From a virus: a stretch of 57,784 nucleotides of DNA. Both the position numbers and the translations under genes were made by a program. This document shows positions 15,301 through 25,019 of the stretch, in pieces. The notes below the pieces were generated by a model that was given only the letters and a program-made list of their open reading frames with translations, was not told the DNA's origin and made no database searches. The stretch is taken from the IMG/VR virus record IMGVR_UViG_3300013104_000006, positions 1-57,784 of that record; one strand, 5' to 3'. The first letter of the stretch is position 1. The number at the start of each line of letters is the position of its first letter.

Positions 15301-17218
15301 GGAAATGCAAAAGCAGTATAATGCAGATGTTAACAACCTGGAAGCTAAAAGATATTCGGAAGTTTTTAACGCCACAGCTGACAAAAACCAAAAAATCGTA
15401 GCTGCAGAAGCTAAATTTCAAGCTGATTTAAAAGTATTAGGCGATAATGCAACCAATGAGCAAAAGCAAAACCTTTTAGCCACCCGTAACGCCGCCATAG
15501 ATTCGGCCATAGAAGAAAGCAATAAAAAATCTAAGATCTACAAAGATCTAAACGTAGAAATTATAGAGCTGACCAGGGAAAGGGCAAAATCTGAAGTAGA
15601 AGTTATTGAAAACATGCTAAAAACCGCCCAGGGATTAACACCTGAAGTTCGGGAAAATTTAGCACAACAGTTAAAATACGCCAAAGAAGTTTTAGCCGTT
15701 GGCACTAATTCGGCATACGTTAACGAGCTTAAAAAGCAGAAAGCGGCCATAGAAGAAAGGATAGCAAAGGAAAAATTATCGAATGCTGAATTACAGGAGT
15801 ATAAAGATAAGTTAGACGAAATTAACGGGGCTATTAAAAAAACTGGATCTATAGGCGGAAAGGTTGCAAAAGTAGGCCAGGATATGGCCGCGATCGGTGG
15901 CGCTTTTAGTGAATTAGGCGCAGCCCTGGAAGATACTAACCCGGAATTAGCTTATACCTTAACTTCTTTGGGTGATATCGCCAAAGTAGGTGCAGACGCC
16001 GCCGGCGCTTTTGCTTCATTTGCTTCAGGCGATATTATCGGCGGTATTACCGGAACCGTTAGCGCTATCGCTGGTTTATTCAGTATAGGAAGCAAGGTTA
16101 AAAAAATGAATGAGGAAGCCCGTAAAGAGGTGGCCGCATTTTATGAAACCGCCCGATTAGGGGAATTAGAATACCAGGCTTTATTAAGGGAAAGGGAACG
16201 TAAATTACTGGAAATCAATGCGATAGGATTAAAAGGAATTGAAAGCCAAACTAACGCGCTTAAGAAACAACAGGATCAAATTAATAAAGATTACCAGGAT
16301 ACGTTAAGCCGCCTAAACAGCATGGGCGAAGGGGAGATAACCAGCTCTTCATATAAACACGGTACATGGCTAAGAAAGGCCCGAACGGATTATACTTACG
16401 CTTCCCTGGCCGGTAAAAATTACGATCAGTTAGAACAACTTTTTACCCAGGGCAAATTAACCGACGGAGCTAAGGCGCTTTTTGAAGAGCTTAAGCGATT
16501 AAAAGAAGAAGGGGCGGACGTAGAACAGGCGCTATTAGATGCAGCCACAGCGGCCGCGGAATTAGCTACGGGAACAACAGTTGAAAATCTTTCTTCCTCT
16601 ATTATATCTTCGTTAAAAGGCGGAAAAACGGGCTTAAAAGATGTAATGGATGATTATAAAACAATTATCCAGGATGCGTTATTAAGCACGTTTAAATCTG
16701 ATGTGGTAGACGTCGAAATGAAAGCTTTTTACGATAGGCTATCGGCTTTAGCTCAATCGGACGGGGAATTAACGGACGATGAAATAGCGCAAGCACAGGC
16801 GGATTATATCGCTACCAGGGAAAGGATTAAAAAAGAATTTGAAAATAGGCAAAAGGTAACCGGTGTAGATTTAACCGATGGTAACACAACAGAAAGCGGC
16901 GTTACCGCTTCCGTAAAATCAATTACCCAGGATACCGCCGTAGCCATCGAAGGTTTAATGCGTGGTATTTACGATATGGTTAAAAGAAATAGCGGCGCAA
17001 ACAGCCAAAATTCCATAACTTTAGCCAAACAAAACGAACTCATGGCCGATTCTATCGGGGTTCAAATCGAAATCCGGGATAACACGGCGGCCATAGTTCA
17101 AAGTAATAGCCAATTAGTAGAAAAAACCGATAAGGTTATAACTAAACTGGAAAGTATTATTACTAATACCGCGCCTTCAGGTGGCGGACCGCGTAATAAT
17201 GGAACGCCTGGTATTTAA
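12347..17218 (+). CDS. Tail tape measure protein
   Basis: 1,623 aa. Residues about 175-375 form the tape-measure domain: F-E-S-L-D-V-A-F-T-T-I-L, D-F-A-A-T-T-P-F-G-L, G-E-V-A-Y-L-Y-G, F-T-G-R-G-I-P-I-I-Q-E-L-A. Around 573-600 a Gly/Ala-rich hydrophobic segment (A-I-G-L-V-V-G-L-G-A-A-I-Y) could span a membrane during DNA entry. Long coiled coils fill 600-1250 and a second Gly/Ala-rich stretch lies near 1190-1240. It sets tail length; at about 1.5 angstrom per residue the tail would be roughly 240 nm, an inference from family behaviour. Confidence 0.93.
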   Translation: MESNGGALHFDADIDNRKYLAKIVAMENRIELFVQNVLKANDQMDQSFARVTGNLNNGNFKNGISGMQNTVSSFTKDVLSSNRIIEESYSNLGQKFGSGKLKSGLNNLKTDFAGLGKAAVNGNNAAANSFSELADSAANSGASITSVFSGLTGVIAGFLSIQAAQGFVNQIIDIRTEFESLDVAFTTILKSKERADALMAEVVDFAATTPFGLTEVAKSTKQLLAYGVAAEDIKDELTTLGNIAAGVSQPIGEVAYLYGTLKTQGRAYAMDIRQFTGRGIPIIQELADVLGVAKNEVMGLVEEGKVGFPEVQKAFQNMTGSGGAFFDLMAKQALTTGGRISNLKDQIDLMFNSFGEANSGLINGGIAGIQLLVDNYQNVIDILTVMVAAYGTYRAALVLTAAVNKLNADATLAKIAALNGETAAEAASIATKQALIVQMGLARGATLSEAEAKAVSANAGVILALQEQAAITRKSALAASSAYYTAKTELEAAAKGGAAAATVAEMQAELALLATRKAEATQLATATRLELANIEAKTLNSAATAQLSAAEVVRAAGLGSAAKAQAIYNAVVAAAPMAAAIGLVVGLGAAIYALTQANNTASEAQERFNDISAEASIRRGQESAKVDEYVKIAKDATATDEERAKAIKKLNDLNPEFLGGLNAANIATQEGSKLIQAYLTDLNNKALGELAYAEKMNNTRKILELESKGTKAIDNWELLGTGLNNFFSGKIGIQSAKEGEEFLVNQKRTQLENANKKIDQKYGKQIREYQLKGLEGSETTAPPKSTKRTETFVKAEIKRLEELRSGYELNSKEYANYTAKIKGLNEELARAQGKVSSSDKKAISDRQAALNAIDKAETKSKQKALSDSQEKIQKAKDEAAELRKLAKKGGLGAGSLSKIDAIEKTNTGNIDYENNSDLLFKELNRQKEIYQKYEEYKTTVSKEEAEKRYKNEFSDFGALLKSNIDPLSNKKDITGPEQNRLNTLLEMQKQYNADVNNLEAKRYSEVFNATADKNQKIVAAEAKFQADLKVLGDNATNEQKQNLLATRNAAIDSAIEESNKKSKIYKDLNVEIIELTRERAKSEVEVIENMLKTAQGLTPEVRENLAQQLKYAKEVLAVGTNSAYVNELKKQKAAIEERIAKEKLSNAELQEYKDKLDEINGAIKKTGSIGGKVAKVGQDMAAIGGAFSELGAALEDTNPELAYTLTSLGDIAKVGADAAGAFASFASGDIIGGITGTVSAIAGLFSIGSKVKKMNEEARKEVAAFYETARLGELEYQALLRERERKLLEINAIGLKGIESQTNALKKQQDQINKDYQDTLSRLNSMGEGEITSSSYKHGTWLRKARTDYTYASLAGKNYDQLEQLFTQGKLTDGAKALFEELKRLKEEGADVEQALLDAATAAAELATGTTVENLSSSIISSLKGGKTGLKDVMDDYKTIIQDALLSTFKSDVVDVEMKAFYDRLSALAQSDGELTDDEIAQAQADYIATRERIKKEFENRQKVTGVDLTDGNTTESGVTASVKSITQDTAVAIEGLMRGIYDMVKRNSGANSQNSITLAKQNELMADSIGVQIEIRDNTAAIVQSNSQLVEKTDKVITKLESIITNTAPSGGGPRNNGTPGI

Positions 17219-17229
17219 ATTAAATAATT

Positions 17230-17661
17230 ATGATTTTACCATCTTTTTTATCGTGGGGAAGTATTGACGGGATCGATATGTTATCCGGTTTAGGTATGGC
17301 AGTGGAAAAGGCTTCCGATTCATTCCGGGCCATTGCTAACCCTAAACCGGTTTATAGCTATAATTGGCCAGGATCTAACGGAATACAGTTTGATTTAAAC
17401 GCGCCCATTGTTAACGAAGCAAATACTTTGCTTATTGAAACGTGGGTTTTAGCGGATACTTTGGTGGATTTGGATAATAAATTAACCGCCCTGGAAGCGC
17501 TTTTGAAGCAATCGGGATACCGGAATATTTATTGTAAAAAGTGGAACAAAACAAAGAAGTTTCGCCTTAAATCCTTCCCCAAAAACATAGAAAGCCCCGG
17601 TTTTGCTAACGGGGTTTATGGCGTACAAATGAGCATAGAATTTGACGAAGTTTACATTTAG
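17230..17661 (+). CDS. Probable distal tail protein
   Basis: 143 aa. Gene order (tape measure, this gene, large tail-tip protein) is that of Dit. The pattern F-L-S-W-G-S-I-D-G-I-D then Y-S-Y-N-W-P-G-S-N-G-I-Q-F-D and the C-terminal strands support a small tube-end protein related to DUF6046-type phage proteins. It would form the hub ring below the tube. Confidence 0.6.
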   Translation: MILPSFLSWGSIDGIDMLSGLGMAVEKASDSFRAIANPKPVYSYNWPGSNGIQFDLNAPIVNEANTLLIETWVLADTLVDLDNKLTALEALLKQSGYRNIYCKKWNKTKKFRLKSFPKNIESPGFANGVYGVQMSIEFDEVYI

Positions 17662-17670
17662 TTTTTTAAG

Positions 17671-20600
17671 ATGAATTTACCAATTTATAGAGGCGATACG
17701 AATAACGTAGTAGCGCAAATGCCGATTAACGAAAGGGATTTATTTACTCATTCGATAATGTCCGATCATTATATAAAATTTAATAACCTGGTAAAAACTG
17801 ATCCTTTAGATGTTCAGATAGACGATTTTATTTTAATTGGAAATATTCGTTATACTATAAATTTTATTCCTGATTTAACCGTAGATCATTTATTAAACTA
17901 TTCTCTGACTTTTGAAGCCCCGGAATATGGTTTATTCGATAAAATGGTTATCCACGAAGGCGAAGCGGATTTTCCTTATTATGGAACTGCAAGCGATCAG
18001 CTGGAATTAATTTTAGATAATGTAGCCCAAATAAAAACAGGCTATGTTATGGGTGTGGTGGAACCAACTGCAGAAATGTTTGTGGATTACCAAAATTATA
18101 GCGCCAGGGTAGCCATTACTAAAGTGGCTGAAAAATTCGGCCTGGAATATAGTTTTACTGGCGTGGACGGAAAAACTATTAACCTGGTTAAAACCGTAGG
18201 CCGCGATACTAATTTAGTTTTTGAATACGGAATAAATAATGGGTTATACTCATTAAGCAGAAATTACATTGCAGAAAAAAACGTTAAAACCAGGGTTTAC
18301 GGTTTTGGTGGAACGCGTAATTTACCAAAAGGATATCGCAATAATTCAAAGAGATTGACTTTTACAGGGCTTTACAAAGAAAAAAATACACAGTTCTACG
18401 GTGTAAAAGAAACTTATTACACTAACGAAGAAATCTACCCAAAACGGGAAGGGGTTATTTCTGCAGCTGGCGCCGTTACTGATGATTCCCAAAGTTTTAC
18501 CATTACCGATAATTCGATAGATTTCGATTTTAACGATTACCGTTTATCTTCAGATCCTAAAATATCTTTCCTTTCCGGGGAATTGATGGGCGAAGATTTC
18601 GACGTAACAAAATATAACCACGCCACAAAAACATTTACTTTAAAATCAAAAAATAACAGCTCAAATATTAAAATACCTACAGCAAATTTTAAAGCTGAAG
18701 TAGGTAATAAATACGCTGTTTATGATATTGGTTTGCCGGCTTCCTACGTAACCGAAGCGGAAAACGATTTGGAAGCGGAAACGCTGATTTTCACGGAAGA
18801 AAATGCAGTGCCACAGGTAGAATTAGGATTAAACTTTGATATTCTTTATTTAAAAGAAAATAACGTAAAGTTAGAGCCTGGCGATAGGGTAACCGTTTTA
18901 AACGGTCCGCTGGGAATTAATGCCGTTATCCGTATTACTTCCGTAAGTTATCCAATTACATTTCCCGCGATTTTAACGGAAGAAACGAAGTATACCGCCG
19001 TACTTTCGAATACTATTACTTATTCACAGCAGGATAGATTAACAGCGGCCGTTATAAATAACAGATCTCAAATCGCTGCAGTTGATCGCCGAGGCGTAGA
19101 AACTGCCCAGCGTAATGCTTTTAATTTGCGTTTACTGGAAAATAGCGTTTTCGATACCGACGGCATGTTTGATACCGATAAATTTAACGTGGGTGTTTTA
19201 TCTGCAGCCCTGGGTATTTTCGGTGTTAAATCTCAAAATTTCATATTAAACAAAGTTATCCTTACCGATAATTATTTGGGTAACCCTAACGCGGTATTTA
19301 TTTCGAATGGGGAATTAATACACCTGGAAATAAGTAACCCAGGAAATGCAAACGTTTGGCAAATGCAAAGCATTACTAAAAACGATTTGATCGGGGCTAA
19401 TTTTTATTATGTATATGCCAGGTGTTCGAAAAATTCACAGATAGGAACGTTTTTAATTACCCAGGATCAGTTAAAATATGATTCTGAAGATAATTACTAT
19501 ACTTTCCTGGCCGGCGTCATATATCCAATTAATGGAAGTTTCCGCGATTCTGAATTTACTAACGGAATAACTGATATTAACGGCGCCAGGATTAAAACCG
19601 GTATTATACAGGGGCGTACAGGAAATTTAATCATTAACCTGGAAACCGGGGAAATACAGGGTAAATTAACTTTTGTTTCTTCTAACGGATCTACCTTACC
19701 AGTTTCCGGAATAGCTGATACAGCTAACGCGGCCCAGGCTTCAGCAAATACAGCAAATACGAAAATAGACGGTTTGCAAATAGGAGGCAGAAATTTTATA
19801 AGAAATAGCCGCGGAAAGTTCGAAACTTCGGACTATCTAGCTGTTTTTTTTATGCCGTTTAGCCAGCCTTTAATAGTTGGCGAAACATATATTTTAAGCT
19901 ATAAACAAGGTGGCGGAAATATAAATATAACGCTTAGTACGTCGGCTTCAGACGCTTTTGCAAATAGAACTAACATACCAATAAATTACCCTTTTGTTGC
20001 TACTCATGCTTTTGCTAGTATAATGGGCTACAATGAAACACAGGGCTTGTACGTTAGTGCTGAATTTTTAAAATTGGAAAGAGGTAATAAAGCAACAGAC
20101 TGGACGCCGGCGCCCGAAGATGCAGTAGATGCCGCGCAACTAGCAGCCGATAACGCAAAAAACGCAGCTATAGCAGCTTCAAAAGTTTATGCAGATGCCC
20201 AGGCAGCGTACGAAAGTGAATTAGCAAAAGCCTACGCCGACGGAATAGTAACGGCCGAAGAACAGGCGCGGATAGATCAGGCCGCTACTAATTTACAAAT
20301 AGCTAAAGACGATTCAGCAGCGAAGGCAGCAGCAGCCCAGGCGGCGGCTTCAGCGTTAGCAAATGCAGCACAAGGCACAGCGGACGCGGCAACAGCAGCA
20401 GCAGCAGCAGCAGCGGCTAATTTGGTTAATTTAAAAAACTCTTTAGGTGGGTTGGCTTATGATAATGCCGTAAGTTTAGCGAAGCTGGATAATACAATAA
20501 TTGAAGGCGGTTATATTAAAAGTAATTTAATTGAAGTAAGCACTTTAATTGTTTCGGGCGACTTAGAAACAAAAACCGGAGCGCAAAACAAAGCAAATAC

Positions 20601-23600
20601 CGCAAAAGATGCAGCCCAGGCAGCGGCCGCAATTGACGCAACAAGTAAAGCCAATAACGCCCAAACAAATGCAATTTTAGCGGCGGCAAATAATGTAACT
20701 GAAAAATTAAACTCCTTAAAATTTGGCGGTAGAAATTATTTATTAAATACGGCAAGTCAAATGACCTTAGTAGGTTACCAGGGTAGCGGCTACGGACTAA
20801 CTCAAAATTTAATTTTAGGCGAAACTTATACAGTTTCTTTAAAAGGTAAAAACATATCTAACGGGCCTGTATTGCATGCGTACGTTTCGGCTGGGGTTGG
20901 CTCGGATATTAGGCAAATGGTTGGGGTTTTTGATAATTCATTAACAGACAACGTATTTACTTTTATTGTTAATTCCAATGGAGCAGCAAGCACCGTTTTA
21001 ACACTTTATAATGAAGTTGCGGGCATCCCTGGAAACCCGTCTATTACTATTTACGACGCAAAGTTAGAAAAAGGAAACAAAGCAACAGATTGGACGCCGG
21101 CCCCTGAAGATATTTCGATAGACGCAACCAATAAAGCGAACGCAGCCCAGGCCGCCGCTATTTTGGCTTCAAATAATTACGCTTCATCGCAGGATAATTT
21201 AAAAGCAGTTGAAGCGGCTGCCTATGCAGATGGAAAGGTAACAGCTGAAGAACAGGCCCGAATTAACCAGGCGGCGGCTAATTTGCAGATCGCAAAGGAC
21301 GACGCCCAAATAAAGGCAACAAACGCAGAAAACGCCGCCAAATTGGCCGCGGCTTTAGACGCCCAAATAAAGGCAGAAAACGCCCGTACAGCAGCAGAAA
21401 GCGCCGCCAAATCTTATGCAGATGCACAGGATATATTAAATAAAACGCAAGTTCAAGCCTACGCAGACGGAATAGTAACAGCCGAAGAACAAGCCCGAAT
21501 AGATCAGGCGGCAGCTAATTTACAAATAGCTAAAAACGACGCCCAGGCCAAAGCCGACGCGGCAAAAAACGCCGCTATTGCATCCGCCGAAGCCGACGCA
21601 ACAGCAAAATTAAATGGCATCAAAATAGGCGGGCGTAATTTTTTAAGGAATAGCCGGGGTAAATTCGAAAACTCAACATATAATGCAGTATTTGTATTGC
21701 CATTTACCCAGCCTTTAACGGTAGGCGAAACATATATTTTAAATTATAAACAAGATGGGGGGCCGATAAACGTAACTTTTAGTACGGTTTATGGGGATAA
21801 TTTTGCAAATAGAACTCCTATACCTGTAAACGTACCTTTTATAGCTACTTATCCATTTGTGCAAACGATGGGGTATAACGAAGTACAGGGCTTATACGTT
21901 AGTGCTGAATTTTTAAAACTGGAAAAAGGAAACAAAGCAACAGATTGGACGCCGGCCCCTGAAGAAGTTACAGAAGCCGCCCAGGCAGCAGCGGACACCG
22001 CCCAGGCTTCGGCTAAATCTTACGCCGATGCACAGGACGTTTTAAGAAAAACCGAAGCGGCTGCCTATGCAGATGGAAAGGTAACAGCTGAAGAACAGCG
22101 CGCAATTAATGACGCAAACGCAAAATTACAGATCGCTAAAGACGACGCAACGGCAAAAGCAAACGCCGCCGAAATAGCAGCAAAAAACGCCGCGGCAGCA
22201 GATGCCGGAGCAAAAGCGGACGCCGCAAAAGTAGCGGCAGAAAATGCAGCTAAAGCGTACGCCGATGCACAGGACGTTTTAAGAAAAACAGAAGCGGCCG
22301 CTTATGCAGATGGAAAGGTTAGCGCCGAAGAACAGGCGCGAATTAATCAGGCAGCGGCTAACCTTCAGGCGGCTAAAGATGATTCAGCAGCGAAGGCGGC
22401 AGCAGCCCAGGCGGCGGCAATAAGTGCAGCAGCAGCAGACGCAGCCGCCAAGCTTAACGCTCTAACTTTAGGAGGTAGAAATTATTTAAAAAACACTATA
22501 ACAGAATTAAAATTTTTAGGTTATTCCGGCAGCGGCTATGCTTTAAGTCAATATCTTACGGAGGGGGAAACTTACACGTTAACGGTAAACATAAAAAACG
22601 TAACGGGGGGTAATTTACACGCTTATTTGTCGCAAGGCGTAGGCGGGCCAAATAGGCAATTTTTAGGCGTTATTGATAATTCAAAACCTAAAAACATATT
22701 TACTTTTGTGGTAGATGCAGCCGGAGCGACAGACTGGGTATTAACTTTATATAATGAAGTTGCTGGCATCCCTGGAAATCCTGGTATTGATGCTTATAAC
22801 GTGAAGTTAGAAAAAGGCAACAAACCCACAGACTGGACGCAAGCCCCTGAAGATATATTAGAGAGCGCACAAACAGCGGCAAACGGATATACAGAACAAA
22901 GAGTTCTGGACGTTATCGCTCATTCAAATGCTTACGCAAATGCAGCGGCAGAAAGTAGGGCAAACGCGGCCCAGGCTAATGCAATTTCCCAGGCAGCAGA
23001 TACGGCCCAGGCAAAGGCAAACGCGGCCCAGGCGGCCGCTGAAACTTTAGCCCAGCAACTTGTAAATAATATAAAAGTTGGCGGGCGTAATTATTTAAGG
23101 AATAGCCGCGGAAAATTTGAAACTACAAGTTACGCACCCTTAGTAATATTGCCGCTTGCGATTCCTTTAGTAGCCGGAGAGGTTTATATTTTTTCATACA
23201 AAGGAATGGGGGAAACCCCGATAAATTGGACCGTAGGAACCGGCGACGCTTATAATCAGCGCGTAGGTTTACCCGTTGGGGTTCCGTGGGTAGCGCCTTA
23301 TAACTCTAATATATTAATGGGGTATAACGAAACGCAGGGAGTTTATGTTTATGCTGAATTTTTAAAAATTGAAAAAGGCACAAAAGCCACGGATTGGGCG
23401 CCGGCGCCCGAAGATGTTACCGAAGCTATAAACACAGCTCAAACAGCCGCAACAAACGCACAAAACGCATATAATGCGCTTACCGGACAGTTAAAAGGTA
23501 TGGCTTATGTTGATGTAGTAGAGCTGGCAAAATTAGGAAATACAGTTATCCAGGGCGGTAAATTAACAAACACCCTGATCGATACGGAATTTTTAAAAGC

Positions 23601-24198
23601 TAACGTAATTAACGCCGGTTATATTCAATCCCTGGAAATTGTTTCTAAAAGTATTCGTACGGCAAACGCCGGCACTAAGCGTGTAGAAATTACCCAGGAA
23701 ACTAATAATATAAGGGTTTACGACGCTTCAAATAACGTATTAATTGAGATTGACGACGATTCCGCTTTTGAAAGGTTTACAATACAGCCAAATGATCCGC
23801 CAAACCCGCCAACAATTACCCAGGTTTACGGGCCGGGTATTCGGGTGGGTACTGTTTACGATCCTGGTTATTATGGTTTTGCTAGTATGGGGCGAACAGG
23901 TTTTACAACTGATTCAAACATAGTAGTTTACAAAAAAAACACTACCAATGCAGTAGTTAACATTAACAGCGATAATGAAACGGCATTATTTAACATGTTA
24001 TTTGAGGCTAAAAGCTACGCCATACGTAATTCTGACGGATCCACTACTAACGGTTGGTCCGGTTATATCGTTTTTTATAGAAACTCAAATAATCAAACTT
24101 TCTTTTATGTTAACGGCGACGGAAGCGGCGGCCTATTAGGTACTAGATGTAAAATCACATTTAAAAACGGAATTATTATTAATGTAGAATCGTATTAA
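17671..24198 (+). CDS. Giant tail-tip/receptor-binding protein with five alternating carbohydrate-binding-like modules
   Basis: 2,175 aa. Residues 1-480 form a hub-like N-terminal region. From about 705 five modules starting G-G-R-N-(F/Y) and ending near A-T-D-W-(T/A)-P-A-P-E-(D/E) occur at about 705, 1018, 1320, 1600 and 1803. Modules 1, 3 and 5 share one fold type (N-S-R-G-K-F-E, M-G-Y-N-E-(T/V)-Q-G); modules 2 and 4 share another (G-S-G-Y, L-Y-N-E-V-A-G-I-P-G-N-P). Alanine-rich coiled linkers with A-Y-A-D-G-(K/I)-V-(T/S)-A-E-E-Q separate them, giving an A-B-A-B-A order. Jelly-roll, sugar-binding modules are likely. The C-terminal 260 residues are strand-rich, as in fibre tips. Confidence 0.85.
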   Translation: MNLPIYRGDTNNVVAQMPINERDLFTHSIMSDHYIKFNNLVKTDPLDVQIDDFILIGNIRYTINFIPDLTVDHLLNYSLTFEAPEYGLFDKMVIHEGEADFPYYGTASDQLELILDNVAQIKTGYVMGVVEPTAEMFVDYQNYSARVAITKVAEKFGLEYSFTGVDGKTINLVKTVGRDTNLVFEYGINNGLYSLSRNYIAEKNVKTRVYGFGGTRNLPKGYRNNSKRLTFTGLYKEKNTQFYGVKETYYTNEEIYPKREGVISAAGAVTDDSQSFTITDNSIDFDFNDYRLSSDPKISFLSGELMGEDFDVTKYNHATKTFTLKSKNNSSNIKIPTANFKAEVGNKYAVYDIGLPASYVTEAENDLEAETLIFTEENAVPQVELGLNFDILYLKENNVKLEPGDRVTVLNGPLGINAVIRITSVSYPITFPAILTEETKYTAVLSNTITYSQQDRLTAAVINNRSQIAAVDRRGVETAQRNAFNLRLLENSVFDTDGMFDTDKFNVGVLSAALGIFGVKSQNFILNKVILTDNYLGNPNAVFISNGELIHLEISNPGNANVWQMQSITKNDLIGANFYYVYARCSKNSQIGTFLITQDQLKYDSEDNYYTFLAGVIYPINGSFRDSEFTNGITDINGARIKTGIIQGRTGNLIINLETGEIQGKLTFVSSNGSTLPVSGIADTANAAQASANTANTKIDGLQIGGRNFIRNSRGKFETSDYLAVFFMPFSQPLIVGETYILSYKQGGGNINITLSTSASDAFANRTNIPINYPFVATHAFASIMGYNETQGLYVSAEFLKLERGNKATDWTPAPEDAVDAAQLAADNAKNAAIAASKVYADAQAAYESELAKAYADGIVTAEEQARIDQAATNLQIAKDDSAAKAAAAQAAASALANAAQGTADAATAAAAAAAANLVNLKNSLGGLAYDNAVSLAKLDNTIIEGGYIKSNLIEVSTLIVSGDLETKTGAQNKANTAKDAAQAAAAIDATSKANNAQTNAILAAANNVTEKLNSLKFGGRNYLLNTASQMTLVGYQGSGYGLTQNLILGETYTVSLKGKNISNGPVLHAYVSAGVGSDIRQMVGVFDNSLTDNVFTFIVNSNGAASTVLTLYNEVAGIPGNPSITIYDAKLEKGNKATDWTPAPEDISIDATNKANAAQAAAILASNNYASSQDNLKAVEAAAYADGKVTAEEQARINQAAANLQIAKDDAQIKATNAENAAKLAAALDAQIKAENARTAAESAAKSYADAQDILNKTQVQAYADGIVTAEEQARIDQAAANLQIAKNDAQAKADAAKNAAIASAEADATAKLNGIKIGGRNFLRNSRGKFENSTYNAVFVLPFTQPLTVGETYILNYKQDGGPINVTFSTVYGDNFANRTPIPVNVPFIATYPFVQTMGYNEVQGLYVSAEFLKLEKGNKATDWTPAPEEVTEAAQAAADTAQASAKSYADAQDVLRKTEAAAYADGKVTAEEQRAINDANAKLQIAKDDATAKANAAEIAAKNAAAADAGAKADAAKVAAENAAKAYADAQDVLRKTEAAAYADGKVSAEEQARINQAAANLQAAKDDSAAKAAAAQAAAISAAAADAAAKLNALTLGGRNYLKNTITELKFLGYSGSGYALSQYLTEGETYTLTVNIKNVTGGNLHAYLSQGVGGPNRQFLGVIDNSKPKNIFTFVVDAAGATDWVLTLYNEVAGIPGNPGIDAYNVKLEKGNKPTDWTQAPEDILESAQTAANGYTEQRVLDVIAHSNAYANAAAESRANAAQANAISQAADTAQAKANAAQAAAETLAQQLVNNIKVGGRNYLRNSRGKFETTSYAPLVILPLAIPLVAGEVYIFSYKGMGETPINWTVGTGDAYNQRVGLPVGVPWVAPYNSNILMGYNETQGVYVYAEFLKIEKGTKATDWAPAPEDVTEAINTAQTAATNAQNAYNALTGQLKGMAYVDVVELAKLGNTVIQGGKLTNTLIDTEFLKANVINAGYIQSLEIVSKSIRTANAGTKRVEITQETNNIRVYDASNNVLIEIDDDSAFERFTIQPNDPPNPPTITQVYGPGIRVGTVYDPGYYGFASMGRTGFTTDSNIVVYKKNTTNAVVNINSDNETALFNMLFEAKSYAIRNSDGSTTNGWSGYIVFYRNSNNQTFFYVNGDGSGGLLGTRCKITFKNGIIINVESY

Positions 24199-24211
24199 GT
24201 ATATTTACAAA

Positions 24212-24529
24212 ATGAAAGAGCAAAAAAATGAAGAAAAAAAGGTAGCGATTTCTTTAAAAGATATCGCTATAAAAGATTTAAACGATGTAATTTATAACCT
24301 TCCTGATCTTCCAAAAGAAATAGGAAATGTTATTTTTACAAATGCCGATAGTATAGAAGTTAGCGACATAGCCCGGAAACTTCATAAAGGCGAAAGCGTA
24401 GAAGTTAATGAAGCAGAAATAAACCAAATTTATGCTATTGTTGTAACTTCTAAATCGCTTTACAAACCATGGGCGCAAGCTCAAATAAATCAGTATCTAC
24501 AGGATAAATTAAACATTTTTAAAAATTAA
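24212..24529 (+). CDS. Unrecognised 105-aa protein after the tail-tip gene
   Basis: Starts 13 nt after the tail-tip stop. Charged N-terminus (K-E-Q-K-N-E-E-K-K), then helices with alternating hydrophobics and no membrane segment. Position suggests a tail-fibre assembly chaperone or a small virion protein, but the sequence gives no family. Confidence 0.65.
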   Translation: MKEQKNEEKKVAISLKDIAIKDLNDVIYNLPDLPKEIGNVIFTNADSIEVSDIARKLHKGESVEVNEAEINQIYAIVVTSKSLYKPWAQAQINQYLQDKLNIFKN

Positions 24530-24540
24530 TAATTAAAAAC

Positions 24541-24828
24541 ATGTCACGTACCAACACAAAAACAGTATCAAAATTTTACGATTCAGACAAAGTGAATGAC
24601 TTTGATTTGGGTTATGAATATGAAAGCGAAAACAACAGCGTACCGGCGGAAGTTCGCGTAACCGGTAGCAATGGAAAAGGCGGTAGCTTTTATTTCAGCA
24701 GATCAGGAACCAGCGAAAATTTTAACTTTAGCGGCGGCGCTTCGTTAGATATTAAGGTAGTTACTGAAGTAGCGGCCGAGGTTGCTAAAATTTTAGCCGG
24801 ATTTGAAAAGAAAGCAGCAAAAGCGTAA
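24541..24828 (+). CDS. Unrecognised 95-aa protein
   Basis: Strand-rich: S-F-Y-F-S-R-S-G-T-S-E-N-F-N-F-S-G-G-A-S-L-D-I, followed by an Ala/Lys-rich helix. It ends the late structural operon and is followed by a strong terminator. Function unknown; a virion protein by position. Confidence 0.65.
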   Translation: MSRTNTKTVSKFYDSDKVNDFDLGYEYESENNSVPAEVRVTGSNGKGGSFYFSRSGTSENFNFSGGASLDIKVVTEVAAEVAKILAGFEKKAAKA

Positions 24829-24844
24829 ATTATTGTATTTACAT

Positions 24845-24877
24845 AAAAAAGCCCCGGCGTTTTGCCGGGGCTTTTTT
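24845..24877. terminator. Strong bidirectional intrinsic terminator
   Basis: A perfect 14-bp stem (AAAAAAGCCCCGGC / GCCGGGGCTTTTTT) with GTTTT loop ends the rightward structural operon and the leftward pair 25202-24879. Confidence 0.95.
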
Positions 24878-24878
24878 A

Positions 24879-25013
24879 TTACATTATTAATTTATCTTTA
24901 GGTACTGGAAGCAATTTTGATTTTTCGCAATCAGGTTTTTTAATCTCTTCCTTTTTACGGCTTGCAAAACCTAAACAAATTAACAAGGCGGGCACTAATA
25001 ATATTTTTCTCAT
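24879..25013 (-). CDS. 44-aa protein with N-terminal hydrophobic segment
   Basis: ATG at 25013 to TAA at 24879, 6 nt after the preceding gene on the same message. Residues 3-17 (K-I-L-L-V-P-A-L-L-I-C-L-G-F-A) form a signal or anchor and the rest is Lys-rich and polar. The single cysteine at 13 lacks a proper lipobox before it, so lipidation is doubtful. A small membrane-associated peptide of unknown role. Confidence 0.55.
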   Translation of the reverse strand: MRKILLVPALLICLGFASRKKEEIKKPDCEKSKLLPVPKDKLIM

Positions 25014-25019
25014 GGCTTT

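Noticed and set aside
20394-20415. Trinucleotide GCA/CAG run as a microsatellite or regulatory repeat
   Set aside because: It encodes poly-alanine within the tail-tip coiled linker and is explained by coding.
21100-22480. CRISPR-like spacing of the repeated segments in the tail-tip gene
   Set aside because: The repeats are in frame, long, diverged and encode Ala-rich linkers and modules; there are no short identical repeats with unique spacers.
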